Positions 21,536 through 32,141 of a stretch of DNA of 64,000 nucleotides are shown piece by piece. Source of the stretch: Massospora cicadina (Eukaryota > Entomophthoromycota > Entomophthoromycetes > Entomophthorales > Entomophthoraceae); the NCBI GenBank assembly GCA_022478985.1, contig JAKSZP010004208.1, forward strand, positions 57,787 through 121,786, read 5' to 3'. Made by a program: the position numbers and the translations under genes. Numbering within the stretch: the first letter of the stretch is position 1; each line of letters opens with the position of its first letter. Below the pieces are notes generated by a model. The model was not told where the DNA came from. It saw nothing but the letters and a program-made list of their open reading frames with translations, and ran no database searches.

Positions 21536-22051
21536 TTAATATCTTACAGGAATTACACCATCGCTATAGGCAAGATTAATTTGACTGGAGTGGATTGGGT
21601 CATCTGGGACTCCGCTGGAAGTAAAATAAATAAGGATCTGTTGCCCCAAGATACTGATGGTTTCGTCCGCCATATTAACCACTGCCCCAAAGTGTTGCAT
21701 AAATGAAGCCCCAATCATCATGTCATAGTGGTCATTAGGAAACACCGCAGCTGGGGTGGATGTTCCACCTGACCCAAACATCAAAGGCAATGAGCTATAT
21801 GCGCCTTCTGACACAGTACTCTGTGCCCCTGCAGTTCCATACACTACTCGTTGGTTCACATCTGGCTTCATCGGAAGCTTATCTTCAAGCTTAATGGATT
21901 TTATATTGACAGGAGCGCCTGTATCAATGATCGCCCGAATTTTGGTATTCTGTACAAATATGTCACAGTAGGTGCATTCCGAATAAGAAGAACCTTTGGT
22001 GTTTAATACATAAAAGTTCAAGGGCGTTTGATTATCCAGAAAAGTGTACAT
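21536..22051 (-). CDS. Copy E aspartic protease region, DTG intact
   Basis: An open frame of 171 residues encodes IRAIIDTGAPVNIKSIKLED (active-site Asp-Thr-Gly near 21,925-21,917), then VVYGTAGAQSTVSEGAYSSL and MIGASFMQHFGAVVNMADET. The second half matches retroviral-type proteases (a G-A/R-S/D-F like turn reads MIGASFM). It would normally be part of a Gag-Pol polyprotein. It is one of the few uninterrupted domains in the window. Confidence 0.82.
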   Translation of the reverse strand: MYTFLDNQTPLNFYVLNTKGSSYSECTYCDIFVQNTKIRAIIDTGAPVNIKSIKLEDKLPMKPDVNQRVVYGTAGAQSTVSEGAYSSLPLMFGSGGTSTPAAVFPNDHYDMMIGASFMQHFGAVVNMADETISILGQQILIYFTSSGVPDDPIHSSQINLAYSDGVIPVRY

Positions 22052-22439
22052 ACCAGCCCCAACATGAGGATACTCTTAGGCAATCTTTTCTAAAGGAATC
22101 GCCACCTCCACCTCCTCCAAAGCTGCAACATATGCGGGGGGTTCACCGCCAATTGTACCATTCCTCTCAAGGATTTGTCAGGCGTATGGCTTATACACGT
22201 CTGGTGAAACCCCATGTACTGCATTATTGGGGTCTCTTCCTCAGCTTGAGGCCAAAAGGTGGTAAGAATCTGTTGGTATAGTTAATCCTCAGAGTGTGCC
22301 CCAGAGTTGACACAAAGTGATTCATGATGAACATCAGAGACAATTACATTTGAATCAGCGGAAGAAGAGCGTCCCATCTCTACTCCGCTCGCCCTTTTCC
22401 CTGTTTATATGGGACAACGGATACTGCGTGGAACCTTAG

Positions 22440-23500
22440 TTTGGCCTGACAACTAAAAGCATAATGACCTGTTTGGCCACACGAGAAACAAGTGTTTGGG
22501 ACCGGCCCTCATCTCTGAATCACCCCAGAAGGTCTAGGTCTACTATTGAACCACGGTTTATTATGGGCCTAAGGATAAGCGGTTTGATCATAACAGGGAC
22601 GTAAAGGACCCATCCAGGAGTTAAGTGGCCAAGGAGTGACCCACCGATTGCCCCCATATTGGTGGGATCCTTCCTTTAGCGGAATATCAGTGGCAAATAC
22701 AGGATCCTTCCGCTCCACATTGGGAGCACTAAATGTGGTTGATAAACGGCGTAATCGATGGATGATTTTGAGTAACTCTGCATCCTCCTGAAGAGTGTTC
22801 GCCATAACATTATGCAATTTGAGGTAGGGCTTGATGGCCGCCATCATTGCTATGCCCACCTACTCATTAGATAAGACATTTGCACTTAACAACACATGAG
22901 CCTCATTAGTTAATCACTACACAAACTGTATTAAAGACTCATTTTTTATGAAAAGATATTGTTAAAAAGTCCGCCTTGCGCTGAGCCATTTTCGCTTTGC
23001 CCCCAAACAGGCGAATTACAGTCTCCTTCGCCTCTTGGTAAGCTACAGTACTGTTTTTAAGATAGAAAGTAACTCAATCAGCACTTGAAACATCCAACGC
23101 AGATAACAACAGTATAGCTTTTTGTCGATCAGAAGCCCCCTCTATGGCAAACTCAAACCGCTTGTAAAACCCATGTATGTTACCATCACGGTTAAATGGG
23201 GGCAGCAGGTCACTGCAGATTTCCTTTTCCTTAACAACCTTATCTAATTTATAAGCTGCACAGTCTAGCCACTCCGTCATGCTGCTCAAGAGGTTGGCAA
23301 GTAGGTTGGCATGGTCACCTACTAGGAGCAGTTGGCGGAAGGCTTAGTTGAGCTGCTCAGTAATATTCTTAGTATCATGAAAAAGCACTTTTTTCGCCTG
23401 AAGTAAGGTATACAAAGCAAGCTTCAGTTCCCCATAGTGAGATATTTTAATCACCGGGGGTAGTGCCCCATTAAAGTGAGCTGGTTGTGCCATAGGTGCA
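22440..23500 (-). pseudogene. Copy E Gag with CCHC knuckle
   Basis: The minus strand encodes an N-terminal block MTEWLDCAAYKLDKVVKEKE ending in LPPFNRDGNIHGFYKRFEFA (23,289-23,130), a second block (22,859-22,700), and a zinc knuckle CFSCGQTGHYAFSC (about 22,493-22,452; CX2CX4HX4C). Copy F has the same N-terminal motif (PPFDRDGNIHGFFKRFEFAV). Frames are broken near 22,950-23,070 and elsewhere. Gag forms the particle and binds the RNA. Confidence 0.85.
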
Positions 23501-23535
23501 ATTGATGAAGTTGTTATTAGTTGATCAATGGGCCC

Positions 23536-23551
23536 CCTGAAGTGAGCACCA
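23536..23551 (-). promoter_or_regulatory. Copy E primer-binding site
   Basis: On the minus strand TGGTGCTCACTTCAGG follows the 5' LTR by one base. TGG at the start pairs with the CCA end of a tRNA. Copy F has TGGTGCTCACTACAGG and H has TGGTGCTCCCTGCCAGG. Confidence 0.8.
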
Positions 23552-23552
23552 C

Positions 23553-24091
23553 TGTAAACATTTTGGCGGATATGGCTTATTTCCGCTGAATGAGTTGCAC
23601 AGGGTTTAGCCCACTGAGCAACGGCCAAATGATATGGAGATCGTTTGTCCCTCAAGTAAACGTAATAAACTTATATCAAAAATATGAGGCAATCGCCCCA
23701 ACTGCGCTACTTATTTATTTTAATATGATCTAACTGGCAGACCCTCTCTGCTTACGCTATCTACTTATTCCTACTCACTTCTTCTTTATTCCTCTCTTCC
23801 TTCTTCTACAAAAATTCTCTCTCCTTCTCTCTCTCGCTCAACCCTTAACTCTCAGTATTCCTCAATGGATTTTACACATTTCGCTTAGTCAATCTCAATT
23901 CACTATAAATGTAGAATTTGTTCGATCATTGAGGCTTCAATGGAATTTCCTCAATTACCAAACCCTAATTGATTTGATCTATTCACCTCACATTGCTCTA
24001 ACCTATTACTCGCCCTTGGAGCTCGCTTCACATCTAATTAACAATTCACCGGAACAAAAGCTTATTGCCCAGTCATATTAGAATCTTGATA
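23553..24091 (-). repeat. Copy E 5' LTR
   Basis: 539 bp, partner of 17,947-18,483. The minus-strand start reads TATCAAGATTC, where the 3' LTR has TGTCAAGCTTTC. The hairpin is GCAGA/TCTGC at 23,737-23,752. Confidence 0.92.
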
Positions 24092-24096
24092 GGCCA

Positions 24097-25401
24097 CATT
24101 TATATAGGCCTCAGGCAGCTTGATTGCCATTAGTGTAGCAATTTTTGGGGAGTATGGGGAGCACCAGGATGGGTGACATGGAAGGCCTCAACAAGCTCTG
24201 AGAAGTTGCGACAGTCCCTTGCGCCAACCCAGCTATTTTTTTTTTAGGTTGGGTAGACCTTCCACGCAACAATATATTGGACTGTCAGCGGGATTTCTGG
24301 AAAGCCAGGATGCCCTAAACTTCGGCTTCCACCGTGTCCTCAATAACAATGGGCTCTGGGTCCAAGGGGATTGCCCCCTTAAATGGGGACAACTGGGACA
24401 CATGGAAGACCAGTTTTGCTTCCAGTGGGGGTGGCAATTTTAACGTAAAGTGCCATTTCCTAGGTTCTCTTCGACCAGATGGGGACCAGAGCACTTACTT
24501 TTAAACTTTCGTGAGGGGACCTGCATCTGTAAGTGATGCGTGTTGAGCATGACATATGAACCCAACTTTATCTCATGTTCTGATAGAAGCTTCTGATCTG
24601 TAAATTGTTTGTAGTTACTTATGGCCTTAGTTAAGTGTGCTGGAACCAAGGACTATGTGGCTCAAATGTGTTGGGCATTTTTGGCGGCAGCAGTTACCTA
24701 CAGGCGGAATCATGGGCCTACTGAGAACAAGAGATTGTATCCCAAGTTAGCCTCATATGGGAAACCCGAGTGGACGCATGAGTTCCTATTATATGCGAAC
24801 TGGCTGAGGGGCGGGTCATCTATCCTGGTATCCTGAGCATTTCCAGCATAGCACCATAAGTACTGTTTCAGGATCTGGTTGACCCTTTCAGTTTGTCCAT
24901 CTGATTGTATTTGGTATGCAGTCGAGTGGCAAGGTGTGAATCAAAATTTCCAAGAGCCCATTCCAGAATTGTGTCATGAACTGGGGCCTATGGTTGCTGA
25001 TAATATTCAGAGGGAGGCCTAACATAGTGAACACATATCTCAAAAAGAGATGGGTAGTTTCCTCATAAGTAATGACAGAGGAGCATGGGATAAACAGGAG
25101 AAAATTTAGTGAAATGAACTAATGCCACCATAACTGTTGTAAACCCATTAGAACTGGGAAGCTCAACAATAAAGTCCACAGACACTGATGTCCATGGACC
25201 CTCTGCCTGCTGTAGGGGATGTAAGAGACCATTCCTGCCATACCGGTTCAACTTGTCCCATGTGCAAGTTACACAGTCTACAATACACTCTAGAACATCC
25301 TTTGACAATCTCGCCCAATTATAGTTATGCTTGACTAAGTTAATAAAAATCCTATTTCCTGAATATCCGACTGCAGGATGATCATGATGAGCCTGAAGCA
25401 C
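24097..25401 (-). pseudogene. Chromovirus G integrase and chromodomain
   Basis: Descending: HHCC-type zinc domain ending VDCVTCTWDKLNR (about 25,290-25,245), core VSVDFIVELPSSNGF with the first Asp, a degenerate ISNHRPQF (about 24,985) where the second catalytic Asp is Asn, and QFAYNRN (about 24,800). A shift leads to YKQFTDQKLLSEHEIKLGSY and SGPHLVEENLGNGTL (24,649-24,440), FHVSQLSPFKGAIPLDPEPI, and a chromodomain end KKNSWVGARDCRNFSELVEA (about 24,240-24,180). It joins the G LTR across copy E. Confidence 0.88.
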
Positions 25402-25402
25402 T

Positions 25403-26227
25403 TCAACTCAGAGGAGAAAACACCCAAACCCATGACCAAAAGTCAATAAGACCATCAGCAAGAGAGTATAGGGAGTGCTTCAAAGTTGGGAGGGACAACT
25501 GCTCCAAAAGTTTCGCCCTTCTGCACAGGCTGTCTGTGCTGCTAAGACCTGGGAAATCAGGGGTGTGTCTGAAGCTAATCCACTTCTGAAACCATGGGGG
25601 GTACAATGGACAAGATTTGGGTTGAGGAGATAACTGTGATGATATCCGCCTCATCTGAGTCTTCTGGGAAATGTGTAGAGTTATGGCTTAGAAAGTCAGG
25701 AAGGACATTTAATGCTCCTTTCACAAATTTGTATTTGAAGCTAAAACTGCACTTAGTTCCAGTAAGTATGGGCCTGGAGGTGCGCCAACTTCATTGGCTT
25801 ACAGAAGTAAAGGAGAGCTTGGTAGTCTGTTTGCACAGTCAACTCATGCTGAGCGCCTTGCAGGAGATACCGCCAGTAGATCAAGGCCCATGCCACGGCT
25901 GCCAGCTCCTTGTTGTAAATGACCCAGGATTGCTCAGTGGATGAGAACTTGTAGGAGAAATAAGCAACTGGGTGTTCCAACCCATCATGCTCTTGAAGCA
26001 AAACAGCCCCTACTGTGGCAGATGACGCATCACATGCTACAATGTAGGGTTTAATAAGCTCTGTGTGCTTAAGGATGGGAGGCGATAAAAACACCTCCTT
26101 AATTGAATTGAATGCCTGCTAACATTTGGACGTCCAGTGAAAGGGAACATTCTTGCCCATGAGGGAATATAGTGGGGCATCTCCTGGGATAGAGCAGGAA
26201 AAAAATTTTCAAGAATATGATGGTGCC
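25403..26227 (-). pseudogene. Chromovirus G RNase H and RT end
   Basis: The minus strand encodes IVACDASSATVGAVLLQEHD, HPVAYFSYKFSSTEQSW and NKELAAVAWALIYWRYLLQG (26,094-25,830), a well kept RNase H. Above it LSPPILKH marks the RT connection. Copy F inserts at 26,228 and the rest of RT is at 32,142. The 25,403-25,654 part is a poorly kept spacer toward integrase. Confidence 0.88.
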
Positions 26228-26726
26228 TGTTGCAATTCTGATATGACTTGATGATAAGCACTAAGTCAATATGGTAAAATGGATGTAATCTTCCGAGTTG
26301 GTATGAATACAATTAATTGATCGCCTCAAAATGGGGCAATATTAGGATTATTGAGAAACTAGCCAAATTGGGCGATTGTTAATTGATGAATGAATAATTG
26401 GTGGAACCAATGAGATACAGCGAAGTGAATTACTAAGCCATGAAAGTGGTGCCATCCAAAGTCGTATGATACAAGTGGGATGAGATGATTGAGAAAGTTA
26501 AGTTGTTAGTAGTTTAAGAAGTAAGTAGAACAGCGAGAGTCCGCTGTATTAATATAAAATAAAAGAGAGTGGAGGGAGCGAGTGCTCCATATTTATTTAT
26601 TTTTTATACATTTATCCTGTCGTATCAAGGACAACAATTATCATATTGTTGGTCCAAATTGCTCAGTGGGTTAACCCTGTGCAAAATCCGTCAGCATATC
26701 TCTCAAGTACTGCCAATTTTATAACA
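26228..26726 (+). repeat. Copy F 5' LTR
   Basis: 499 bp from TGTTGCAATTC to TATAACA. It contains the hairpin ACAGCG/CGCTGT (26,530-26,547) directly before the TATA/poly(A)-like AATATAAAATAAA. It ends one base before the primer-binding site. Confidence 0.92.
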
Positions 26727-26727
26727 G

Positions 26728-26744
26728 TGGTGCTCACTACAGGG
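26728..26744 (+). promoter_or_regulatory. Copy F primer-binding site
   Basis: TGGTGCTCACTACAGGG lies one base after the 5' LTR. Its form is close to the E, H and K sites and implies the same kind of tRNA primer. Confidence 0.8.
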
Positions 26745-26785
26745 GGCCCATTGATCAATCACATAGACTGAGAAGCGTTCCTCAG

Positions 26786-27700
26786 TTGCTAGTCATGTTG
26801 TTTCCAGCTTGTTTCACTAAGGAATCATCTCAATATACTACAACTGTTGACTACACAGAACTCAAGCTTGACTTAGATGTTGTGCTCAATTGGAAAAAGG
26901 AATTTCTGCAAGAGTGTTGTATTTATAAGCTGCCTCCATTTGACCGTGATGGGAACATCCATGGGTTTTTTAAACGGTTTGAGTTTGCAGTAGAAGGGGT
27001 GTCAGATTGGCGTAAAGACAAATTACTAATGTCCACTTTGGATGTTGGAAGTGCCAACCTTGTTACTTGCTATCTTCCGAGCAGTTCCGTTACCTAACAA
27101 AAAATGAAGGATACTGTGCTGTGGCTGTTTGGAGGAACTTCAAAAATGGCACTATGAAAGGCTGAGTTTATTACCATTGGGTTTAAGCTTAACGAGACTC
27201 TCACTGCCTTTGCTGATCGATTCTCAGTGGAAGCACATGTGTTAATTGGGGCAGGGCTTTTAACTGAATGTGACATATGCATAGCATTGACCTCTGCTGT
27301 GAAACCATACCAAGAGTTCTTTAATACATTAGCTCCATATTTAGAGGCTAAGGTATACTTTCTCAAATTTGTTTAAATTCTACGCCGTCTATCTGCTAAT
27401 TTCCCTTCACCCAATATAGAGCGGAAACCTAGCACCTCCGCTGCTAGCCTTTTTTATCTGGAGGAATCATCCTTCCTTGTTTAGCAATCAGTTGGCATCC
27501 TCTGGCCTTATCAGCAATACAAGCCCTTCTTCCAGCCAAATCTTGGGGTGGCTCCTTTTACAATAATCAAGGTCGCAGGCTTTCTGGGGGCATCTGCTTT
27601 TCATGTGGTTGCTCAGGGCACCTGGCTAGAAGTTGCCGCAAACGGCGGGTTCAGTACCTGCTGCAGGAGCAGTATCACCAGGGAAAAAGTCATAGCGGAG
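26786..27700 (+). pseudogene. Copy F Gag with CCHC knuckle
   Basis: The plus strand encodes KLPPFDRDGNIHGFFKRFEF (about 26,928-26,990), LLMSTLDVGSAN, then, after a stop at 27,095-27,097, further capsid-like sequence and the knuckle CFSCGCSGHLARSC (27,595-27,636, CX2CX4HX4C). Related to copy E Gag. It is interrupted by stops and shifts. Confidence 0.85.
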
Positions 27701-28079
27701 TAGAGATGGGACTCTCTACCTCCACTATTCTGACCCAAAACGTCCCACTGGAACCTATTTCTGTACCTTCAGTGGAAGTACCTCAGTATGATGATGCCTT
27801 ATTATATCAGCGACCAGTTGGAGGGGTGAATATGCTGACACAAACGCAATTCATGAACATGGCGGAAGTAAGCTCTCAGGAACAATCAAAGCTTTATGCT
27901 TGCCAAATATTTGATTAACTTTCTATCGATGAATTAGATCCATTAGCTGATGTGCTTCTTTTGGAAAGAAGTAAGCGTGGCCTTCCCTGTGGACGCTATT
28001 ATTAAAGAATACTCTTAAGTGGGGAAGGATATTATTAGCTTCTTGGAAAAAGAGATCAGTTAAATGTCCATGTTCTAAA

Positions 28080-28550
28080 CAATCAGAATGCCTTCTATGC
28101 TGAATGTACTTACTGTGACACTGTTGTAGCAAAAACCCAAGTTTATGCAATAATTGGTATGGCTGCCCCAATAAATATAGTGTCCACAAAGTTGGTGGCA
28201 AGACTGGCGTTATAGTCTGATGTGAAATAACATATGGTGTATGGGACAGCGGCACGGAAAACATGGTCTCTGAAGGAGCGTACAGTGCACTACCTTTGAG
28301 ATTTGGGTCAATTGTCATTGTAGCCCCAGCCATAGTGCTACCAAATAATAACTATGATCTTTTAATCAGAACAGCATTTATGCGCCATTATGGAGTTGTT
28401 GTTGATATGACTGCAGATACATTTGAAATTCTGGGGCAGCGGATACCAATCTACTTTACCTCCAGAGGAAGGTCAAAAGAATCGGTACACATGAGTCATG
28501 TTAACCTTGCATATGGTGATGGGTTGGTTTCAGTTCGCTATCATTGCTAA
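28080..28550 (+). pseudogene. Copy F protease, active site replaced
   Basis: The plus strand encodes ECTYCDTVVAKTQVYAIIGM and AAPINIVSTKLVA, where copy E has AIIDTGAPVNI. Asp-Thr-Gly is therefore Gly-Met-Ala (about 28,154-28,162). The second half is open (28,263-28,550): SEGAYSALPLRFGS and LLIRTAFMRHYGVVVDM. The protease cannot be active in this copy. Confidence 0.85.
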
Positions 28551-28555
28551 AGTGT

Positions 28556-28900
28556 AAGACATGGGCCCTTCCCAATTAGATTTATGAATATCAAGGGCTA
28601 CCACTTAGAGCTGCGGGACCTATATCTATTCCCTATGGACACCAAGTATTCATAAACACTGAGTTAGAAGTGGAAGTGCCTGCTGGGCTTTATGGGGAGG
28701 TCATTGGACCTTATCAGCAATCACGGTTTGAGCCCCATGTGGCCCCAGGCATTATACTTCTGGGACATGGGGAGATCAAGGTCTTAGTAGCAAATCTTCA
28801 GAATAACCCGATGCAATCCGCTGACACTAAAATAGTAGCGTACTTACATTTTATTCTAGTTGAAGAGGTCCTCCAGGCTCATGAGTTCAGTTCATTGGAT
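28556..28900 (+). pseudogene. Copy F dUTPase-like domain
   Basis: PAGLYGEVIGPYQQSRFEPH, then PGIILLGHGEIKVLVANLQN and IVAYLHFILV lie in an open frame (28,670-29,044). The first strand (about 28,575-28,670) is frameshifted. It aligns with copy E over its length, including the loss of the motif-3 Asp (IILLGHG). Followed by the linker to RT. Confidence 0.72.
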
Positions 28901-29035
28901 GAATTTGGCCTGCCCATTGAAACACAGACTGGAGTAATGGCAGTTGTACCGCGCGAAAAATTAAGGGGGCTAACAAAAGACCAAAAAGATCAAGTAGAAT
29001 CCCTATTTCAAAAATATGAAGAGATCTTTGCTGTT

Positions 29036-29054
29036 ACCATCTAGTACTAAAAAA
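29036..29054 (+). mobile_element. Micro-insertion 3 with 15-17 bp target duplication
   Basis: AAGAGATCTTTGCTGTT occurs at 29,019-29,035 and 29,055-29,071. The insert reads ACCATCTAGTACTAAAAAA. It is the same tail as at 1,188 and 4,390, here on the plus strand. It interrupts the linker between dUTPase-like domain and RT of copy F. Confidence 0.8.
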
Positions 29055-29079
29055 AAGAGATCTTTGCTGTTGGCAATTA

Positions 29080-29960
29080 CAATTTAGGGTGCGCCCGGGG
29101 TTTATCCGTCATCTGGACACTGGGGATCATCCCCCATTAGGTCTTGGCCAATCCGCTGATCAAGGGCAGCGAAAGAGTCGTCAATGTGGAGATTGATCAG
29201 CTGTTAGTGCAGGGAATGCTCAAAACATCTAAGAGTCCGTGGGCTTCACCTGTCTTAATTGTTAAAAAGAAGGATGGTAGGACCATGTAGAATTGACTAC
29301 CAGAAGATTAATAGTATCACCAAGAAGGACTCATACCCTCTTCCACGGATTGATGATGCACTGGATCGGTTAGGTAAAGCTCGCTATTTCTCAGCAATGA
29401 ATTTGATATCTGGTTACTGGCAAATTGAGTTGCCCCCAGCGGAAAAGAAAAATGTGTTGTAATCACATCCAAAGGGCTTTTCCAACCAACTCGTATGCCA
29501 CAAGGGCTATATATTGCCCCAGCTACATTCCAAGGAGCAATGGACACCAGTATAGGGGATCTGAAGCTGTCATGTGTTTTGGTGTACCTTGACGATATTA
29601 AAATCTTCTTGCGCACATTCAATGAGCATCTTACCCATCTAGAAGAGGCATTTCGCCGACTGGATAAGGCCAATATCAAGATTAAGCCCAGGAAATGTAA
29701 CTTCTTCAAGGATCAGTTGTAATACCTTGGTTTTGTGGTGGCTGCGACAGGGCTGAGACCTCAACGAGCCAAGCTGGAGGCCATTCGGCAGATGACAAAG
29801 CCAGCTTGTAAACAGGACATTCAAGTGTTTTTAGGGATGGTGGGTTATTACTGACGCTTCATACCCAATTTCAGTTGCATTGGAGGGCCGCTGTTTGAGC
29901 TGCTGAAGAAGGATGCCATGTTTGAATGGACAGACTGGCGCCAATGCGCCTTGGTACACT
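29080..29960 (+). pseudogene. Copy F reverse transcriptase
   Basis: SPWASPVLIVKKKDG (about 29,235-29,280), IDYQKINSITKKDSYPLPRI, FSAMNLISGYWQIELPP, a stop and shift at 29,460, then TSKGLFQPTRMPQGL and YLDDIKIF with catalytic YLDD intact at 29,585-29,596. The thumb (IQVFLGMVGYY-like) follows at about 29,820-29,850. Confidence 0.9.
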
Positions 29961-30374
29961 TTGAACGGCACTAATCAGTGCACCTGTGTTACGCTACCCA
30001 AATTACAAAAAGGAATTTATTGTACAAATGGATGCATCTCTTTCCGCTGTGGGAGCAGTTTTGTCCCAAAAAGATGATTAAGGAGAGGAGCATCCCATGG
30101 CATACTGCAGCCAAAATCTGAATAGCCTTGAATGTAATTATACTGTGACTGAGCGAGAGTGCTTAGCAGTAATCTACACATATAAGCAATTCAGAGTATA
30201 CTTGCATGGGGTAAAGTTCAAAGTTGTAATAGACCACACATCATTACGCTGCTTGCAGAACCTCAAAGAACCTGAAGGCCGTTTGGCTCGATAGCTCTTA
30301 AGCTGCATGCTTATGATTTTGAGATCCTTCATTGGACAGGAGCAAAGCATCAGAACGTTGACTGTTTATCTTGA
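29960..30374 (+). pseudogene. Copy F RNase H
   Basis: FIVQMDASLSAVGAVLSQ (about 30,015-30,070), then MAYCSQNLNSLECNYTVTER and ECLAVIYTYKQFRVYLHGVK (30,097-30,210), VIDHTSLRCLQNLKEPEGR. The core Asp, Glu and Asp are present. A shift at about 30,080 and a stop at 30,294 break it. Confidence 0.88.
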
Positions 30375-31610
30375 TTGCTGACTGTTGCGGTGACAGCGGA
30401 CCTCAGCGATATGATGTATGACAAGATGCTTAGAGGAAAGTATGATGACAAACCACCCCAAGTGATCAAAGCATTAAATGAGATGCGAACAAATACTTTC
30501 CAACAGAATGGGGAACTATATAAGCGGATAGGCGATTCTATGGTTAATTTTCCGCGGCCTTCAATCTGGCTGGTAGTTATTATGAGCGCCCACAAGGCAG
30601 TCGGACATGGCAGAGTGCGCAAGACAATGGAGTTGCTGCGCCCTCAGTACTATTGGGAAAGTATGAACTTTGATGTGCTCTAACCATTTCTTGTTGCCAT
30701 CAGTGCCATGTGGAGGAGCCATTCCGCCATAAGACTTCTTATCAGGTAGTGAAACCTCACTTTGCTTGGCATACTGTTTCCCTGGATATTGTTGGTCCCT
30801 TGCCAACAGGAGCTAACCGGTGTAAGTACATTCTGGTGGCTATTGACTATCTGACTCGGTGGGTCAAAGTAAGGGCAATAAAAGATTTGGGGGCAGTTAC
30901 AGTGGCCAAGTTTGTGATGGAGTGCATTATTCAGTGACATGGATGCCCTCAGTTTATTCTCACTGATATTGGAACAAATTTTACCTCGCACATCCTCCCC
31001 AAATTGAACGAGCTTATGGGTATCCGCGGGGTTCTAACAACCCCATACCACCCCAAATCCAATGGAATGGCCGAACAAGTGAATGGGACTCTGGTGAATA
31101 TCCTGCGGAAATTAATAACAGATCGACTATTTGATTGGACCTCCCTTCTTTCCACTGCCATGTTTGCCTATAACATCAGTTACCATTCCACCACAGGAAA
31201 AAATCCCTTCCAACTTCTATACGGTTGACACCTAGCTCTTCTGGCGTTATTTTATTAGTGAGTGGAAGATACTGATGGAGTAAAACCCCACCGCTATTTG
31301 ACTAACCTTGCAAACATTATGATCAAATTGCAAACTGAAGCCTATTCCTTCAGCTTAGCCAAAAAGATCAGGAATCAGGCTGTGGATCAGGTTCGTTGAA
31401 GTGGGTTAGCACAGTTCAAGGAAGGCGACATGGTTCTCTTCCACAATCAGCATGGGTTTGAGTGAAAACACAAGCTGGCCAGTATATGGATTGGTCCATT
31501 TGAAGTCATAGAGAAAACTGGTGTTGATGCATATACTATTAAGGACCCCATTAGTAGTCGAATCATAAACCAAGTGCATGCAAAGTTCCTCCGGGCATAT
31601 AAGCAATAGG
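30375..31610 (+). pseudogene. Copy F integrase, DDE residues kept
   Basis: Zinc-binding part with HKAVGHGRVRKTMELLRPQY and CCHQCHVEE (about 30,590-30,715), core VSLDIVGPLPTGANRCKYIL (first Asp), FILTDIGTNF (second Asp, about 30,953-30,985), TTPYHPKSNGMAEQVNGTL (Glu), and the C-terminal module IGPFEVIEKTGVDAYTIKDP (31,480-31,550). It aligns end to end with copy E integrase. Stops at 30,681, 30,935 and 31,226 break it. Confidence 0.9.
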
Positions 31611-31626
31611 AGCCTTATTGTCCAGT

Positions 31627-31640
31627 CAAGGAGGGGGTAA
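31627..31640 (+). promoter_or_regulatory. Copy F polypurine tract
   Basis: CAAGGAGGGGGTAA lies immediately before the 3' LTR. Confidence 0.8.
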
Positions 31641-32141
31641 TATCATAATTCCGATATGACTGGACAATAAGCACTAAGTTAATATGGTGAAATGGATGGA
31701 AATTGCTGAGTTGGTACAAATATGATTTATTGATCGCCTCAAAATGGGGCGATATTGGGTTAATTGGGAAACTGGCTGATTTGGGAGATTGTGAATTGAT
31801 GAATTACTGATTGGTGGAACCAATGAGATATGGCGAAGTGAATTACTAAGCCATGAAAGTGGTACCATCTAAAGTCATATGATACAAGTGGGACGAGATG
31901 ATTGAGAAAGTTAAGTTGTTAGTAGTTTAAGAAGTAAGTAGAACAGCGAGAGTCCGCTGTATTAATATATAAAATAAAAAAAGGAAGGGAGCGAGTGCTC
32001 CATATTTATTTATTGTTTTATACATCTATCCTGTCATATCGAGGACAACAATTATCATATTGTTGGTCCTAATTGCTCAGTGAGTTGAACCCTGTGCAAA
32101 ATCCGTCAGCATATCTCTCGAGTACTGCCAATTTTATAACA
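31641..32141 (+). repeat. Copy F 3' LTR
   Basis: 501 bp, partner of 26,228-26,726. Start reads TATCATAATTCC, end TATAACA. The hairpin ACAGCG/CGCTGT is identical to that in the 5' LTR. Confidence 0.92.

Larger units (their letters stand above)
17947..24091 (-). mobile_element. Ty3/Gypsy copy E (dUTPase type), complete structure
   Basis: LTRs 17,947-18,483 and 23,553-24,091 flank an internal part with primer-binding site, Gag, protease, dUTPase-like domain, RT, RNase H and integrase, all minus strand. The target duplication GGCCA is perfect (17,942-17,946 and 24,092-24,096). It interrupts chromovirus G between LTR and chromodomain. It is the structurally most complete copy here, but the RT active site is mutated and several frames are broken. 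It is the closest relative of copy F. Confidence 0.93.
26228..32141 (+). mobile_element. Ty3/Gypsy copy F (dUTPase type), complete structure
   Basis: LTRs 26,228-26,726 and 31,641-32,141 flank Gag, protease, dUTPase-like domain, RT, RNase H and integrase on the plus strand. The duplication GTGCC is perfect (26,223-26,227 and 32,142-32,146). It splits the RT of chromovirus G. Protein motifs are shared with copy E, but in the opposite orientation. A micro-insertion (29,036-29,054) lies just before RT. Many stops. Confidence 0.93.
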
